Shown here one piece after another: positions 28,498 through 37,420 of a stretch of 37,524 nt of DNA. The stretch spans positions 1 to 37,524 of the IMG/VR virus record IMGVR_UViG_3300025280_000079, one strand, 5' to 3'. The notes under the pieces are model-generated. The model was not told where the DNA came from, ran no database searches, and saw nothing but the letters and a program-made list of their open reading frames with translations. Position numbers and translations under genes: made by a program. Each line of letters starts with the position of its first letter. Position 1 is the first letter of the stretch. This stretch comes from a virus.

Positions 28498-29748
28498 GTG
28501 GCTGCAATACAAAGCAGGACCAGAGAACAGATACGTCGCTCCGTTGCAGCTAACCTCGACCAGTTGCCTGCAAGTGCCGCAACAGGCACGGGTAGTTCCA
28601 CAACAATCGTTGATGCCAGCACTCTTGGCGGGGACGACGAATATAACGGTGGCTGGATTTTATTTACCTCCGGTGCCAATGACGGGGTTATCCGTCGTGT
28701 AACGGATTACACCAGTTCGACCGGTACGTTCACCTTCAAGCCAGCAGCAGGTTCTACATCTTCCGACGATTCCTACGAGTTCTGGAGGTCTGAGTATCCA
28801 CCTGCACGTATCCACGAATTTATTAATGATTCGATTATCCAGCGGACGGCACGCGGCCTTGTGATTGACGAGGACATCTCCAACCACGGGCATATCAGGG
28901 ACAGCCGTTACGACATCCCGTCTGCGATGGTTGCGGTATCCCAGATTGACTACAGGTCTGATTTTTCTGGAAAAAGAGTTGATGAAGCCAATACCGCTTG
29001 GACGCAGGGAACAAGTGTAACTATTACTGCTGACTCAGAGGATTTCAAAGCCCACAGCAGCGCAACACGGATGTCCCTAAGCAGCGTATCCGCAGGAACT
29101 ATGGGATATAAAGACATCACATCCATAGATCTGCGTAAGTACGATACTCTTGAGTTCTGGTTCAAGTCTTCCGACGCTCATGTTGCAGGAACCTTAACGA
29201 TTGTTTTAGCAGCAGCATCTGCACTAAGCAGTGCAAAGGAAACTATTAACATCCCTGCTGCTGATGCCAGAACATGGACGTATATGAGGGTGACTCTTAC
29301 GAACCCAGAAGAACTCTCAGCTATTACATCTGTAGGAGTTAAGTACGTTTCGGGGGATAATTCAAGGTATATCTGGATAAACGACATCAAGGCCGTGCAG
29401 ACGGAGTCAGCCGTACATAACAGGCTGTGGTCGGGTTCTTACAGGATAGACCGTGAGGCGCGAAAAGTGTTTCTTACGGAAGCAGCCCGGAAAGAAGTGG
29501 GATACAACCTCATACGACTGATCGGGTACAAGCTGCCGTCCCTCCTCAGTGCTGACTCAGACACGGCAAACATAGACCCGGATCTTGTCGCTGCACGCAC
29601 CACGAGCAAGGCACTGTTCAGCCTCGCAAGGGGCAGGACGACCGATCCTGACGACAGCGACAGGAGAGCCGCCTTCTACGAGGGCGTGGCAGCCCAGGCA
29701 GAACGCTCACTGCCTGCACTCAGGCCCGGCACCAAGATGGTGGACTGA
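28498..29748 (+). CDS. Connector/adaptor-type protein with beta-sandwich insertion
   Basis: The 416-residue protein starts at GTG 28498 just after the previous gene. The N-terminus (QSRTREQIRRSVAANLDQLP then a beta domain with GGDDEYNGGWILFTSGAND, VTDYTSSTGTFTF and YEFWRSEYPPARIHEFINDSI) follows an order I recall from head-tail connector proteins. Residues about 170-300 form a second module (GYKDITSIDLRKYDTLEFWFK, TIVLAAASAL, YIWINDIKAV) with the look of a carbohydrate-binding jelly roll. The C-terminus is helical (AARTTSKALFSLARG). If the connector assignment is right, the insertion would project from the neck of the virion. Confidence 0.6.
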   Translation: MAAIQSRTREQIRRSVAANLDQLPASAATGTGSSTTIVDASTLGGDDEYNGGWILFTSGANDGVIRRVTDYTSSTGTFTFKPAAGSTSSDDSYEFWRSEYPPARIHEFINDSIIQRTARGLVIDEDISNHGHIRDSRYDIPSAMVAVSQIDYRSDFSGKRVDEANTAWTQGTSVTITADSEDFKAHSSATRMSLSSVSAGTMGYKDITSIDLRKYDTLEFWFKSSDAHVAGTLTIVLAAASALSSAKETINIPAADARTWTYMRVTLTNPEELSAITSVGVKYVSGDNSRYIWINDIKAVQTESAVHNRLWSGSYRIDREARKVFLTEAARKEVGYNLIRLIGYKLPSLLSADSDTANIDPDLVAARTTSKALFSLARGRTTDPDDSDRRAAFYEGVAAQAERSLPALRPGTKMVD

Positions 29749-31628
29749 TGGCTTCCGTTATAGATAAGAGTGAAATCCTGCTGAACAGCCAGCGATACAG
29801 GATTGCAGGGCCGGTACGCAAGACGCTCGTGAGCATCGCTGCCCCGAGATTTACCATCGGTGACACCCAGCGCGGTGCTGACCCAAGGGCTTCTATCCTC
29901 ACGCAAAACGACTTTCGTGGCGGTATCGGCTGGAACCGTGGGTTAGACCCGGGATCTGTTGACAGGGCATGGTGGACTAACTGTCAGACCAGATTCAAGG
30001 GACACGTTCTTCTTCCAAGAAAGCCGACGGCAGTAACCAATGAGAATACAGGTGAGATTAATAACATTACCGAGTTTCAGGTAACCGGCGAGGCCTCATC
30101 AAACATTTATGTCTTATTTAGAGATGGGGATTTATACAGGTATACAAATACTGACGACGGGTGGGATACCTTAGCTTTTACCCTGACGAACCCTACATCT
30201 CAGACGATTGTATTTACCGATACTACTCCTACGAGTTACCTCATCTTTGCCCAGGGTGATACCGGGTACTCATATACAACTAACGGTACATCCGCAACGA
30301 ATAAAACAGCGTCCGGGGACAAGGTCGATTACTTTACGATCTGGCACGGGACACTCTGGGGCATAAGCAAAGCAGGCGTGTTGAAAAACTGGGCATCAGG
30401 GCCTACCAACACACCAACACTCAAGGCACAGTTGCCCTTACCTAACGGCTATGTGACATCCCTGATTGTTTATCGGGACGCCGGTGGCAGTCCGATTATC
30501 TATGCTGCTACCAAGGTTGGGCTGTGGGCTTACGATGAGACTAATAACAGGTGGGAGGAGACAGAGTTAAGGATTCCTTTCCACACGCAGTCAGGAACAG
30601 GCGCAATAGTGTGGCGCGATGCTATCTACTTTCCGGCAGGCAACGCTATCTACAAGTACCAGACAGGTGCAAATACGGCTGTCGTAAGCCTTGTCGGATT
30701 CGACCGTGACCACGGTGTCCCAAGTGCCTATCAGGGCCAGATACTGAAGCTGATCGGGACACACAACGACCTGATCGCCCTCGTGAACGCCGATATCGCT
30801 GAAGTTACTTTCGACATAGTGACCGGCGACGGTATCCTGCCTGACGGTTCAAGCGTGGTTGGCGGTAAGGGAACCTCTACGATACTGGGCTATAACGAGC
30901 AGTCCTGGGAGGTTAAGTGGACAGGAGGGAACAATACCGGGCTTAGGGCAGGTACTGTGGGCAGCCCATATAACGAGTACCGGCTCTGGTTTGCGACTGG
31001 TGCGGTGATGTACTGGATCGAGTTGTCTCCTGATGTTATAAATCCTGACGAGATCACCGACTTCCAGTACGACACCGGGGGCGGGACGCTTGAGACACCG
31101 TGGTTTGACGGTGGGGACGCAGCGGGTAACAAGACTGCGATCAGCTTCCGCGCCGTTACGTCGGGATGTTCTTCCAACGTGAATATAGCGATCTCGTTTG
31201 CTACGGACTTTACCGAAACATATACGTCATTAGGGACGATTACGTCTAACGGCACTACGACCTATGATTTTGCTTCCGGCGCGGGTGTCGAGTTCTCTTC
31301 TATTAAGTTCAAGGCCGCCCTTGCTACCAATAATGCTGCTAACAGCCCTGACCTGAACCTGATTGAATTAAGGTGGCGAGAGAAGATCCCGCCGAAGTTC
31401 GGCTTCAGCGTCAATATCGACACGGCGAAGCCGTTCAAGGGAAAAACGCCGAAGCAGATGATGGACAATATAACGACCGTTATCAACACCAATACGCTTG
31501 TTCCGTTTACTTACAGGGACGATGACTCGGACAGGTCTTACTACGTGGATCTTGTAAGTGCCTCCGGTTTCGAGTTCACCGGATTAGATGAAAGGGCGCA
31601 GATACAGTTACAACTGGTTGAGACATAA
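29748..31628 (+). CDS. Tail protein, beta-propeller-like
   Basis: This 626-residue protein starts in a TGATGG overlap. It is beta-rich, with repeated strand-turn blocks such as NIYVLFRDGDLYRYTN, YFTIWHGTLWGISKAGVL, PIIYAATKVGLWAYDETNN and GAIVWRDAIYFPAGNAIYKY (residues about 120-310). These have the YxxxDxxLWxYD rhythm of propeller blades. The C-terminal 200 residues are a separate beta domain with FDFASG-like repeats and KPFKGKTPKQMMDNI. The position after the connector suggests a tail nozzle or hub protein. Specific family not recognised. Confidence 0.65.
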   Translation: MASVIDKSEILLNSQRYRIAGPVRKTLVSIAAPRFTIGDTQRGADPRASILTQNDFRGGIGWNRGLDPGSVDRAWWTNCQTRFKGHVLLPRKPTAVTNENTGEINNITEFQVTGEASSNIYVLFRDGDLYRYTNTDDGWDTLAFTLTNPTSQTIVFTDTTPTSYLIFAQGDTGYSYTTNGTSATNKTASGDKVDYFTIWHGTLWGISKAGVLKNWASGPTNTPTLKAQLPLPNGYVTSLIVYRDAGGSPIIYAATKVGLWAYDETNNRWEETELRIPFHTQSGTGAIVWRDAIYFPAGNAIYKYQTGANTAVVSLVGFDRDHGVPSAYQGQILKLIGTHNDLIALVNADIAEVTFDIVTGDGILPDGSSVVGGKGTSTILGYNEQSWEVKWTGGNNTGLRAGTVGSPYNEYRLWFATGAVMYWIELSPDVINPDEITDFQYDTGGGTLETPWFDGGDAAGNKTAISFRAVTSGCSSNVNIAISFATDFTETYTSLGTITSNGTTTYDFASGAGVEFSSIKFKAALATNNAANSPDLNLIELRWREKIPPKFGFSVNIDTAKPFKGKTPKQMMDNITTVINTNTLVPFTYRDDDSDRSYYVDLVSASGFEFTGLDERAQIQLQLVET

Positions 31629-32020
31629 TGGCTGAGGCAATCGAGGCTATCCCCACGCCAGAATGGTGGGCAGGAAGTGGTCCTGAATACCTTTGCTGGC
31701 AGGCATTGTTAAAACTGGGACTCAAGCCTGATATAGACTTCAGGTATCAGTCACAACTGGCAGGGGGAAGGCAGGATAAGGGGGGGAGGGTTATAGATTT
31801 CGAGATTTACAACCCGCCCGATATTGCGATAAACGTACAGGGAGTGTTTTATCACTACGAGAAGGGTGCGGCGGTTAGACAGTCGGACATACTTACAAGA
31901 GAATATCTGGCAACACTTGGGATAAGGCTTATATTCGTGGACGAGGATGATTTAATAGACGACGCCAGGGCCATCGTGGCTGATGCACTTGCAGGAGTAG
32001 ACCGTTCGAGGTTTAGGTAG
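31628..32020 (+). CDS. Vsr/PD-(D/E)XK-like nuclease in the tail module
   Basis: This 130-residue protein overlaps the tail gene by TAATG. It reads SGPEYLCWQALLKLGLKP (helix with Glu20), a strand GRVIDFEIYNP with Asp57, AINVQGVFYHY (67-77) and a final GIRLIFVDEDDL strand. This helix - D-x-N/V-Q-G strand - LGxRxIFxxEDDL order is that of small Vsr-like or restriction-endonuclease-fold proteins; I recall similar short nucleases in phage structural operons. Ordinary Lys of the motif is not evident, so activity is uncertain. Its place among tail genes suggests a virion-associated or packaging-related role. Confidence 0.65.
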   Translation: MAEAIEAIPTPEWWAGSGPEYLCWQALLKLGLKPDIDFRYQSQLAGGRQDKGGRVIDFEIYNPPDIAINVQGVFYHYEKGAAVRQSDILTREYLATLGIRLIFVDEDDLIDDARAIVADALAGVDRSRFR

Positions 32021-32028
32021 GAAAAAAT

Positions 32029-34554
32029 ATGGCAACAACATCCGTAACGCTATCAGGATTTGTATTCGACAACGCGGGTAACGCCGTTCAGGACGCAGCG
32101 GTTGTCGCCTACACCAGCGCGGATAACGCTACTTCAGCCATCTCCGGGCTTACAGACACGACCGACGCAAACGGCAGATGGGATATAACCACTACTGACG
32201 AATCCCAGTACCCAATGGATATCAAGATTACCTTTGGTGCTGCTGTCCGCTGGATAAAGGCAGCTAACGGGATAAACCTCACACGGCTGACCGTGAGCGG
32301 GGCTGCTGTCTTTGGAGAGAACGACACAGGTGTGGACGTTACGATGTACGGCGCGACCTCTGGCAGGTACCTGCTGTGGGACGAGTCCGAAGATGCCCTG
32401 CACCTTAACGACAGTACAGAGTTAAAAATCGGGTCACTCGCTGCTGGTGACATGGTTCTCTACCATGACGGCACAAACTCTTATATTAAGAACGCAACTG
32501 GCGCGCTAAAGATAGCTACTGAAACAAGTGGCATTGCTGTAACCATCGGTCACACTACCTCAGAAGTAACCGTTGCAGACAACCTGACTGTCACCGGGAA
32601 TCTAACTGTTAGCGGAACGCAGACAATCGTTGACACTGTGACCATGAACGCAGCGAACGCTATTGTGTTTGAAGGCGCAACGGCAGACGGATACGAGACA
32701 ACGCTGACAATCGAGGATCCGACAGCGGATCGTACAGTCGTTATCCCTAATGTGGGAGGTACGCTTGCAGTTCTGGCAGCAGACAGCGACACAGCTATTA
32801 CTGCAACTCCGGCAGAGTTAAACCTGATTGACGGTGGTACTGCCAGAGGTACAACTGCAATAGCAGACGGCGATGGTGTCCTTATAAACGACGGCGGCAC
32901 GATGAGGATGACCACCGTTGAGACTCTTGCTACCTACATGGAAGGCGAGATAAACGCCTTATCTCTTGACGTAACCCTCTCTGGCGCAAGTACATTTTCT
33001 GGAACGGTAACGGTTGGTTCTGATGGCACAGGGCATGACGTAAAGTTCTTCGGAGATACAAGCAGTGCTTTCATGCTCTGGGATCAATCTGAAGACGATC
33101 TGGTTCTTTCCGGTACCGCACAGCTAAGTATTGACACGGCTACTGACGCGACGAATACGACTTCCGGTTCCTTCCATACCGACGGCGGTGTTGGTATCGC
33201 CAAAAAACTATATGTCGGTACTGATCTGGACGTAGCAGGTACATCGAACATAGAAGACACGGTTGTGCTTGGGACGCTAACTGTCGGCGTGGATGACACC
33301 AGCCATGATGTGAAGTTCTTTGGAGCATCTGCCGGTGCGTACCTGGAATGGGACGAGTCAGCAGATCAGTTGAGGATAATGGGTGCATCTGCTGATGCAA
33401 CTACCAGTACAGGCAAGCTTCTTCTCGCTACTTCTAACACAGTTGTTAATGCAAACGACGTTATAGGGAAGATCGACTTCCAGGCACCGCATGAGGCAGG
33501 TGGAACAGATGCGATAGAAATTGCTGCATCTATTCAGGCCATAGCACAAGGCACTTTTGCTGCTGACCTAAACGCGACTGACCTGATTTTCTATACAGGA
33601 CATTCTGAGGCTGCCACTGAGAAATTCAGGTTTACCAGTCAGGGTGAACTGGGTATTGGCGGGGCTACATACGGCTCCAGCGGAGATGTCCTGACCTCTG
33701 GCGGCGCAGGTGCTGCTCCTACATGGGAGACTCCAACTACAGGAGATATCACAGGAGTTACTGCGGGCGTAGGTCTTTCAGGTGGCGGTTCCAGCGGGGG
33801 CGTAACCCTTACTCTCGACCTTTCAGAACTGAGTACCGTGACTCCGGCTGACGGAGATTTCTTCTCCACGCTGGACTCCGATGGAGCGAACGAACAGAAA
33901 ACTACAACGACCGCTTTAGCAACTTTGTTTGCCGGTACGGGTCTTAGTGCTTCCAGCAGCGTTCTAAGCGTAGATGCTGCTCAGTCACAGATAACAACAG
34001 TAGGCACAATCGGAACAGGTGTATGGCAGGGTACTGCCGTAGCTGCTGGCTACATGGCGCAAGGTACAACCAGCGCAAAGGGCGCACTTGAACTTGCAAC
34101 AACGGCAGAGATAAATACATCGACTGATGCGGACAGGGCGATGACTCCTGACCTGTACGCTGCTTCCAACTATGGCATCAGGTATGTCCAGATTATGGCT
34201 GTTGCAAAAGCGACTGCATTGACGGTAACGGACGGACTTGCTTACTTCCATGTTCCCGCAGGGATGGACGGGATGGACTTAGTTGAAGTCCACGCCGAAG
34301 TATTTACTGCACCAGTGGGGTCAACGGCAACCTTTGAAATATCTCTAAATGGTGCATCTACCCAGATGCTTTCGACAAATATCACAATAGATGCGGGCGA
34401 GACAGGGAGTGATTCAGCAGCCACCGCAGCAGTTATTAATGCAAGCACTGATGATGTTGATACTGACGATTTAATACAAATCAACTGCACTCAGGTAGGC
34501 TCCAGCACAGCAGGTTCAGGCTTGCTTGTGACAATGGGCTTCAGGATTCCGTAA
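32029..34554 (+). CDS. Repetitive tail fibre
   Basis: This 841-residue protein begins with an Ig/carboxypeptidase-regulatory-like beta sandwich (VTLSGFVFDNAGNAVQDA ... TDANGRWDITT, 4-70). It then shows a repeated module: VDVTMYGATSGRYLLWDES (about 103), HDVKFFGDTSSAFMLWDQS (about 340) and HDVKFFGASAGAYLEWDES (about 425). The last 200 residues contain TIGTGVWQGTAVAAGYM, typical of trimeric phage fibres, and a globular end (YFHVPAGMDGMDLVEVHAEV). Composition is Thr/Ser/Ala/Gly with few Cys. It should form a trimeric adhesion fibre; receptor specificity cannot be read. Confidence 0.85.
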   Translation: MATTSVTLSGFVFDNAGNAVQDAAVVAYTSADNATSAISGLTDTTDANGRWDITTTDESQYPMDIKITFGAAVRWIKAANGINLTRLTVSGAAVFGENDTGVDVTMYGATSGRYLLWDESEDALHLNDSTELKIGSLAAGDMVLYHDGTNSYIKNATGALKIATETSGIAVTIGHTTSEVTVADNLTVTGNLTVSGTQTIVDTVTMNAANAIVFEGATADGYETTLTIEDPTADRTVVIPNVGGTLAVLAADSDTAITATPAELNLIDGGTARGTTAIADGDGVLINDGGTMRMTTVETLATYMEGEINALSLDVTLSGASTFSGTVTVGSDGTGHDVKFFGDTSSAFMLWDQSEDDLVLSGTAQLSIDTATDATNTTSGSFHTDGGVGIAKKLYVGTDLDVAGTSNIEDTVVLGTLTVGVDDTSHDVKFFGASAGAYLEWDESADQLRIMGASADATTSTGKLLLATSNTVVNANDVIGKIDFQAPHEAGGTDAIEIAASIQAIAQGTFAADLNATDLIFYTGHSEAATEKFRFTSQGELGIGGATYGSSGDVLTSGGAGAAPTWETPTTGDITGVTAGVGLSGGGSSGGVTLTLDLSELSTVTPADGDFFSTLDSDGANEQKTTTTALATLFAGTGLSASSSVLSVDAAQSQITTVGTIGTGVWQGTAVAAGYMAQGTTSAKGALELATTAEINTSTDADRAMTPDLYAASNYGIRYVQIMAVAKATALTVTDGLAYFHVPAGMDGMDLVEVHAEVFTAPVGSTATFEISLNGASTQMLSTNITIDAGETGSDSAATAAVINASTDDVDTDDLIQINCTQVGSSTAGSGLLVTMGFRIP

Positions 34555-34856
34555 TGGCACTAATGGAGTACAAGATAAATCACGTTACACGGGACGGCTC
34601 TACTACCAAAGCCTTCCTTACGTTTCACACAGGTGCAATCTCGACTGAGAATCAAACACCTGCTCCACCACCTGTTGACCCTGCCGTAACAGAATCAGTT
34701 ACCCGTTATCGAAGAACCGCTACGGTTTCTACCGGAACACTGGAAAAAGACGGAACGCTTACAGATGACCAGATGGTTCCTTTTCTGAATACCGAACTGG
34801 CTACAAGAGCCTCAGCTTTAGGGCATACTCCGATTGAGGAGCAGACCAATGAGTAG
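34554..34856 (+). CDS. Small hypothetical protein between fibre genes
   Basis: This 100-residue protein starts in a TAATGG overlap with the fibre gene. It has a beta start (YKINHVTRDGSTTKAFLTFHTG), a Pro-rich linker (TPAPPPVDPAV), a second beta pair and a helical end. Such proteins may assist fibre assembly, but the sequence alone does not show it. Confidence 0.65.
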   Translation: MALMEYKINHVTRDGSTTKAFLTFHTGAISTENQTPAPPPVDPAVTESVTRYRRTATVSTGTLEKDGTLTDDQMVPFLNTELATRASALGHTPIEEQTNE

Positions 34857-36129
34857 TGAAGCTATCGACAGGGCAGAGTACGAACGGGATGCCGTGGCAA
34901 GGGCAAAGATTCTGGGCGGGAAGATACCTTTCACCAAAGGTCGTAGTGCAAAATTCTGGGCTACGCCACTGGAAGAACGTCTAGGTGCGAAGCCTATTGA
35001 TGAGAGCGAATGGTTCAGGATGCACCAGCCGTTACTCCTTGAGATGGTAAATACCGATGAGGGGCGGGAGTTGCTTTGTATCCCCGCTGAATATGGAAAG
35101 ATTGAGAAGTTTGATAGAAACGCTATCCACTGGAAAACAGGGGCGTTCTGGATAAATGACGACGGGTTTATACAGGAGGAATGGAGAGCAGATTTCAGGG
35201 TAGGTGCGAAGTGGGGCAACGTCATCCGTTACAAGTGGCGAGAGTTCTGCAAGCTGGCAAAGACATTTTACGAGAGAGAGTACAAGGGCATGAAAATCTA
35301 CCGCCCTGTCCTGAATGTCAGGGGGGAACTGGTAGCTGCCCATGCAACAGACACTTCTTATCCAGCAGCGGGTACTGGGTCAACAACTGTTGACGGTTCG
35401 TTACGGCATACTACTAATCTAGGGAGCGGTGGCCCTGCAACTTCTGGTGAATGGGATACTACGCACGATGCTGCTAATGCAACTAATGTCTATGAAACAG
35501 ATTCTCCCGATTACCTGTGCGACGCTGATGATTCGTTTTACGGGTCAAATTATTATCTTGAAATAAGGCGTGGATGCGCCACCTTTGATACGAGCGGTAT
35601 TGGCCCTGCGACTATCTCAGCAGGAGTAGCTTCGTGGTATATAGACGATACTTACGATAAAGACAGCGATGCGACTGCTTATATAGCCTTAGTAGAATCT
35701 GCCCCTGCCAGCAATGATGATCTTGTTGCTGGGGATTATGCAAAGATTGGCTTAGATGGCATAGGGGGCAGTTTCCTTGTAAATAATCCAACAGAATTAA
35801 CAGCGACTGGCAACCGATATGTTATGGCCGATGACAACGATACCCGTGCTGAGGATGGGCAGGGCGCACCTGATGCTTACAGGGATTGGACTATGGACGC
35901 AACCGGACTAACAGCCATATCCACTAGCGGTGTAACTAAACTAGGGCTTCGGCATGGACACGATACAACCGACCACCAGACTGCCAATACGCCTAGTGCC
36001 AGTTCAGCAGCCAGCATGTACAGCCTGATATATGGTAAAACAGCAGACCACACAGGTACGGGGTCTGACCCGAAGCTGGTTGTGACTTACACGGCTGTTA
36101 CATTTATACCTCATACAGTAGTGTTCTAA
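34849..36129 (+). CDS. Putative tail-tip or receptor-binding protein
   Basis: The start at 34849 (GAGGAGCAGACC leader, 8-bp overlap ATGAGTAG) gives 426 residues. Residues 1-165 are mixed and charged (FWATPLEERLGAKPI, HWKTGAFWINDDGFIQEEW). The rest is a beta-rich domain with YYLEIRRGCATFDTSGIGPATIS, ASWYIDDTYDKDSDATAY and DPKLVVTY. This is the look of a jelly-roll module often seen in metagenomic phage adhesins. An earlier in-frame start at 34834 lacks a site. It lies at the end of the large tail genes, a usual place for host-recognition proteins. Confidence 0.65.
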   Translation: MSSEAIDRAEYERDAVARAKILGGKIPFTKGRSAKFWATPLEERLGAKPIDESEWFRMHQPLLLEMVNTDEGRELLCIPAEYGKIEKFDRNAIHWKTGAFWINDDGFIQEEWRADFRVGAKWGNVIRYKWREFCKLAKTFYEREYKGMKIYRPVLNVRGELVAAHATDTSYPAAGTGSTTVDGSLRHTTNLGSGGPATSGEWDTTHDAANATNVYETDSPDYLCDADDSFYGSNYYLEIRRGCATFDTSGIGPATISAGVASWYIDDTYDKDSDATAYIALVESAPASNDDLVAGDYAKIGLDGIGGSFLVNNPTELTATGNRYVMADDNDTRAEDGQGAPDAYRDWTMDATGLTAISTSGVTKLGLRHGHDTTDHQTANTPSASSAASMYSLIYGKTADHTGTGSDPKLVVTYTAVTFIPHTVVF

Positions 36130-36138
36130 GGAATAAGC

Positions 36139-36306
36139 ATGACAACAGAGAACAACATCACGATCACAATGGCTGACGTAGACGTAGTGCGGACTGTAGA
36201 CCCTGACTTTAATAAGCAGTTGCTTATTGCGGCAGCCTCACGGATGCGCTCTGAGATGGCACAGAAGATTGAGCAGGAAGCTACAGCGGAGAAGCCGAAG
36301 AAATAA
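36139..36306 (+). CDS. 55-residue hypothetical protein
   Basis: ATG at 36139 to TAA at 36306, behind AAGGAATAAGC. The protein is helical in the second half (FNKQLLIAAASRMRSEMAQK) with a charged end (EQEATAEKPKK). It starts 9 bases after the previous stop and overlaps the next gene as TAATGG, so it fits the operon. Not recognised. Confidence 0.7.
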   Translation: MTTENNITITMADVDVVRTVDPDFNKQLLIAAASRMRSEMAQKIEQEATAEKPKK

Positions 36307-36605
36307 TGGCTGGAATAGTTCATGGCAGGGTAACTGTGGCGAGTGCTGGTACAGCAGTCCGGTTCACCACGTCTCCAACGCCTCTCAAGTATTTACTGAT
36401 AGACGTCCCGTCTGGCAACACAGGGAGCGTTTACATAGGTGATTCGACGGTAGCCAGTAACAATTCTCCTGCTATCGCTAGGGGAACAACAAGAGAATTT
36501 ACTTTCAGGCACGACGCAGAAGAGTCGCCGGGAGAACTGTCCGACTTTTATGTGGATGCCGCTAACACCAGTGATGTGATTAACTATTTTGCGGTAACAA
36601 TTTAG
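36306..36605 (+). CDS. Small beta-sandwich virion protein
   Basis: This 99-residue protein reads VHGRVTVASAGTAVRFTTSP, KYLLIDVPSGNTGSVYIGD, IARGTTREFTF and SDFYVDAANTSDVINYFAVTI. The order (V..AGTAV.. then NTGxVYIGDS.V, a GTT/GES turn, and FYVDA.....YF) is one I know from small phage structural proteins near fibre genes. It is probably a virion surface or head-decoration protein of all-beta fold. No catalytic residues are apparent. Confidence 0.7.
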   Translation: MAGIVHGRVTVASAGTAVRFTTSPTPLKYLLIDVPSGNTGSVYIGDSTVASNNSPAIARGTTREFTFRHDAEESPGELSDFYVDAANTSDVINYFAVTI

Positions 36606-36614
36606 GAGGCTGTT

Positions 36615-36692
36615 ATGCCAAAAGGTAAAGGCACTTACGGAAGTAAAAAGGGTCGTCCGCCAAAGAAGGACAAAAAGAAGAAGGGAAAATAA
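36615..36692 (+). CDS. 25-residue basic peptide
   Basis: Behind a perfect AGGAGG, an ATG at 36615 opens MPKGKGTYGSKKGRPPKK, followed by a Lys-rich end (DKKKKGK) and TAA. Twelve of 25 residues are Lys or Arg. I recall short peptides with the same GKGTYGSKKGRP core near fibre/lysis genes in many phages. It is probably nucleic-acid binding or virion-packaged, but no function is established. It is directly followed by the next ATG. Confidence 0.7.
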   Translation: MPKGKGTYGSKKGRPPKKDKKKKGK

Positions 36693-37013
36693 ATGGAAAT
36701 TCAGGACTTCAAGCCAAAGCAGCCAGTAGATAACTCAACTACCGAAGGCGTTAGTGCTGTAAAAGAAACCACTGATGCTGTAGAAGACGAGGCTGTGCCG
36801 ACCGTCAAAAAAGAGCCTGTGCTGACCATCGAAGACGGGAAGACGGTAAGCCCTACCGAACTTGTCCAGTCGCTTTTTGAACTTAAAGATCGACTCAAAG
36901 ATGCCGGGATGCGACCCCTTCAGAACGTGGTAACATCTTACGCCAATCATGGAGTGGCGATGATCAATGGACTTCTCGAGTCTCTTGAAGGCTCAAAGAA
37001 GAAGGACAAATAG
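36693..37013 (+). CDS. Acidic hypothetical protein
   Basis: The ATG at 36693 immediately follows the previous stop, with AAGAAGAAGGG as the site. The 106-residue protein has a disordered, acidic first half and a helical second half (SPTELVQSLFELKDRLKDAG, LQNVVTSYANHGVAMINGLLESLE). A Lys-rich end (KKKDK) closes it. It may pair with the basic peptide before it or with the membrane proteins after it. Not recognised. Confidence 0.65.
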   Translation: MEIQDFKPKQPVDNSTTEGVSAVKETTDAVEDEAVPTVKKEPVLTIEDGKTVSPTELVQSLFELKDRLKDAGMRPLQNVVTSYANHGVAMINGLLESLEGSKKKDK

Positions 37014-37291
37014 TGGGCTGGCTGCTGGGATATACATTTGGCTCAATCGCCGCGAGTTATATCGTAGTCCGTATATTCGACTTTCTAATTGGGGGCGCAG
37101 TTGATAGTGCCACCAGTGCAGCGCGTGGTATCGTGTTTATCAACACCTGGACTGCAATTACAGTTAAGGCTGGTATGCGCGACTTGACAAAGTCAGCACG
37201 AAATTTACGACTAAAAAATCTGGTTGTAAAAAACAAGTTAGACGCTCTCATTGATGATGAGCAAACGATAACTAATAGTAAGGAATACTAA
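37013..37291 (+). CDS. Small membrane protein
   Basis: A GTG start overlaps the previous stop (TAGTG). The 92-residue protein has one or two hydrophobic spans (GWLLGYTFGSIAASYIVV, residues 2-19, and a second around FDFLIGGAVDSATSAARGIVF), then a basic, helical cytoplasmic-type tail (KSARNLRLKNLVVKNK). Its position after the tail genes, beside another small membrane protein, makes a lysis role (holin or antiholin type) possible but unproven. Confidence 0.6.
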   Translation: MGWLLGYTFGSIAASYIVVRIFDFLIGGAVDSATSAARGIVFINTWTAITVKAGMRDLTKSARNLRLKNLVVKNKLDALIDDEQTITNSKEY

Positions 37292-37294
37292 ATT

Positions 37295-37420
37295 ATGAAT
37301 GAATGGGTTTTAGTAGGCATTGTGGCAGCTTCCACTGTTGTCCTATTAGGTGGTGGTGGCTGGATGGCAACGTGGCTCCGACGAGGGAACTCTAAAGGAA
37401 AGAGCAAGAAGGAAGTTTAA
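37295..37420 (+). CDS. 41-residue membrane protein
   Basis: ATG 37295 to TAA 37420. The protein reads MNEWVLVGIVAASTVV, then LLGGGGWMATWL and a basic tail RRGNSKGKSKKEV. This is a single transmembrane helix with a positively charged inside end, typical of small phage membrane proteins. It begins 3 bases after the previous stop. A lysis-related role is possible. Confidence 0.65.
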   Translation: MNEWVLVGIVAASTVVLLGGGGWMATWLRRGNSKGKSKKEV

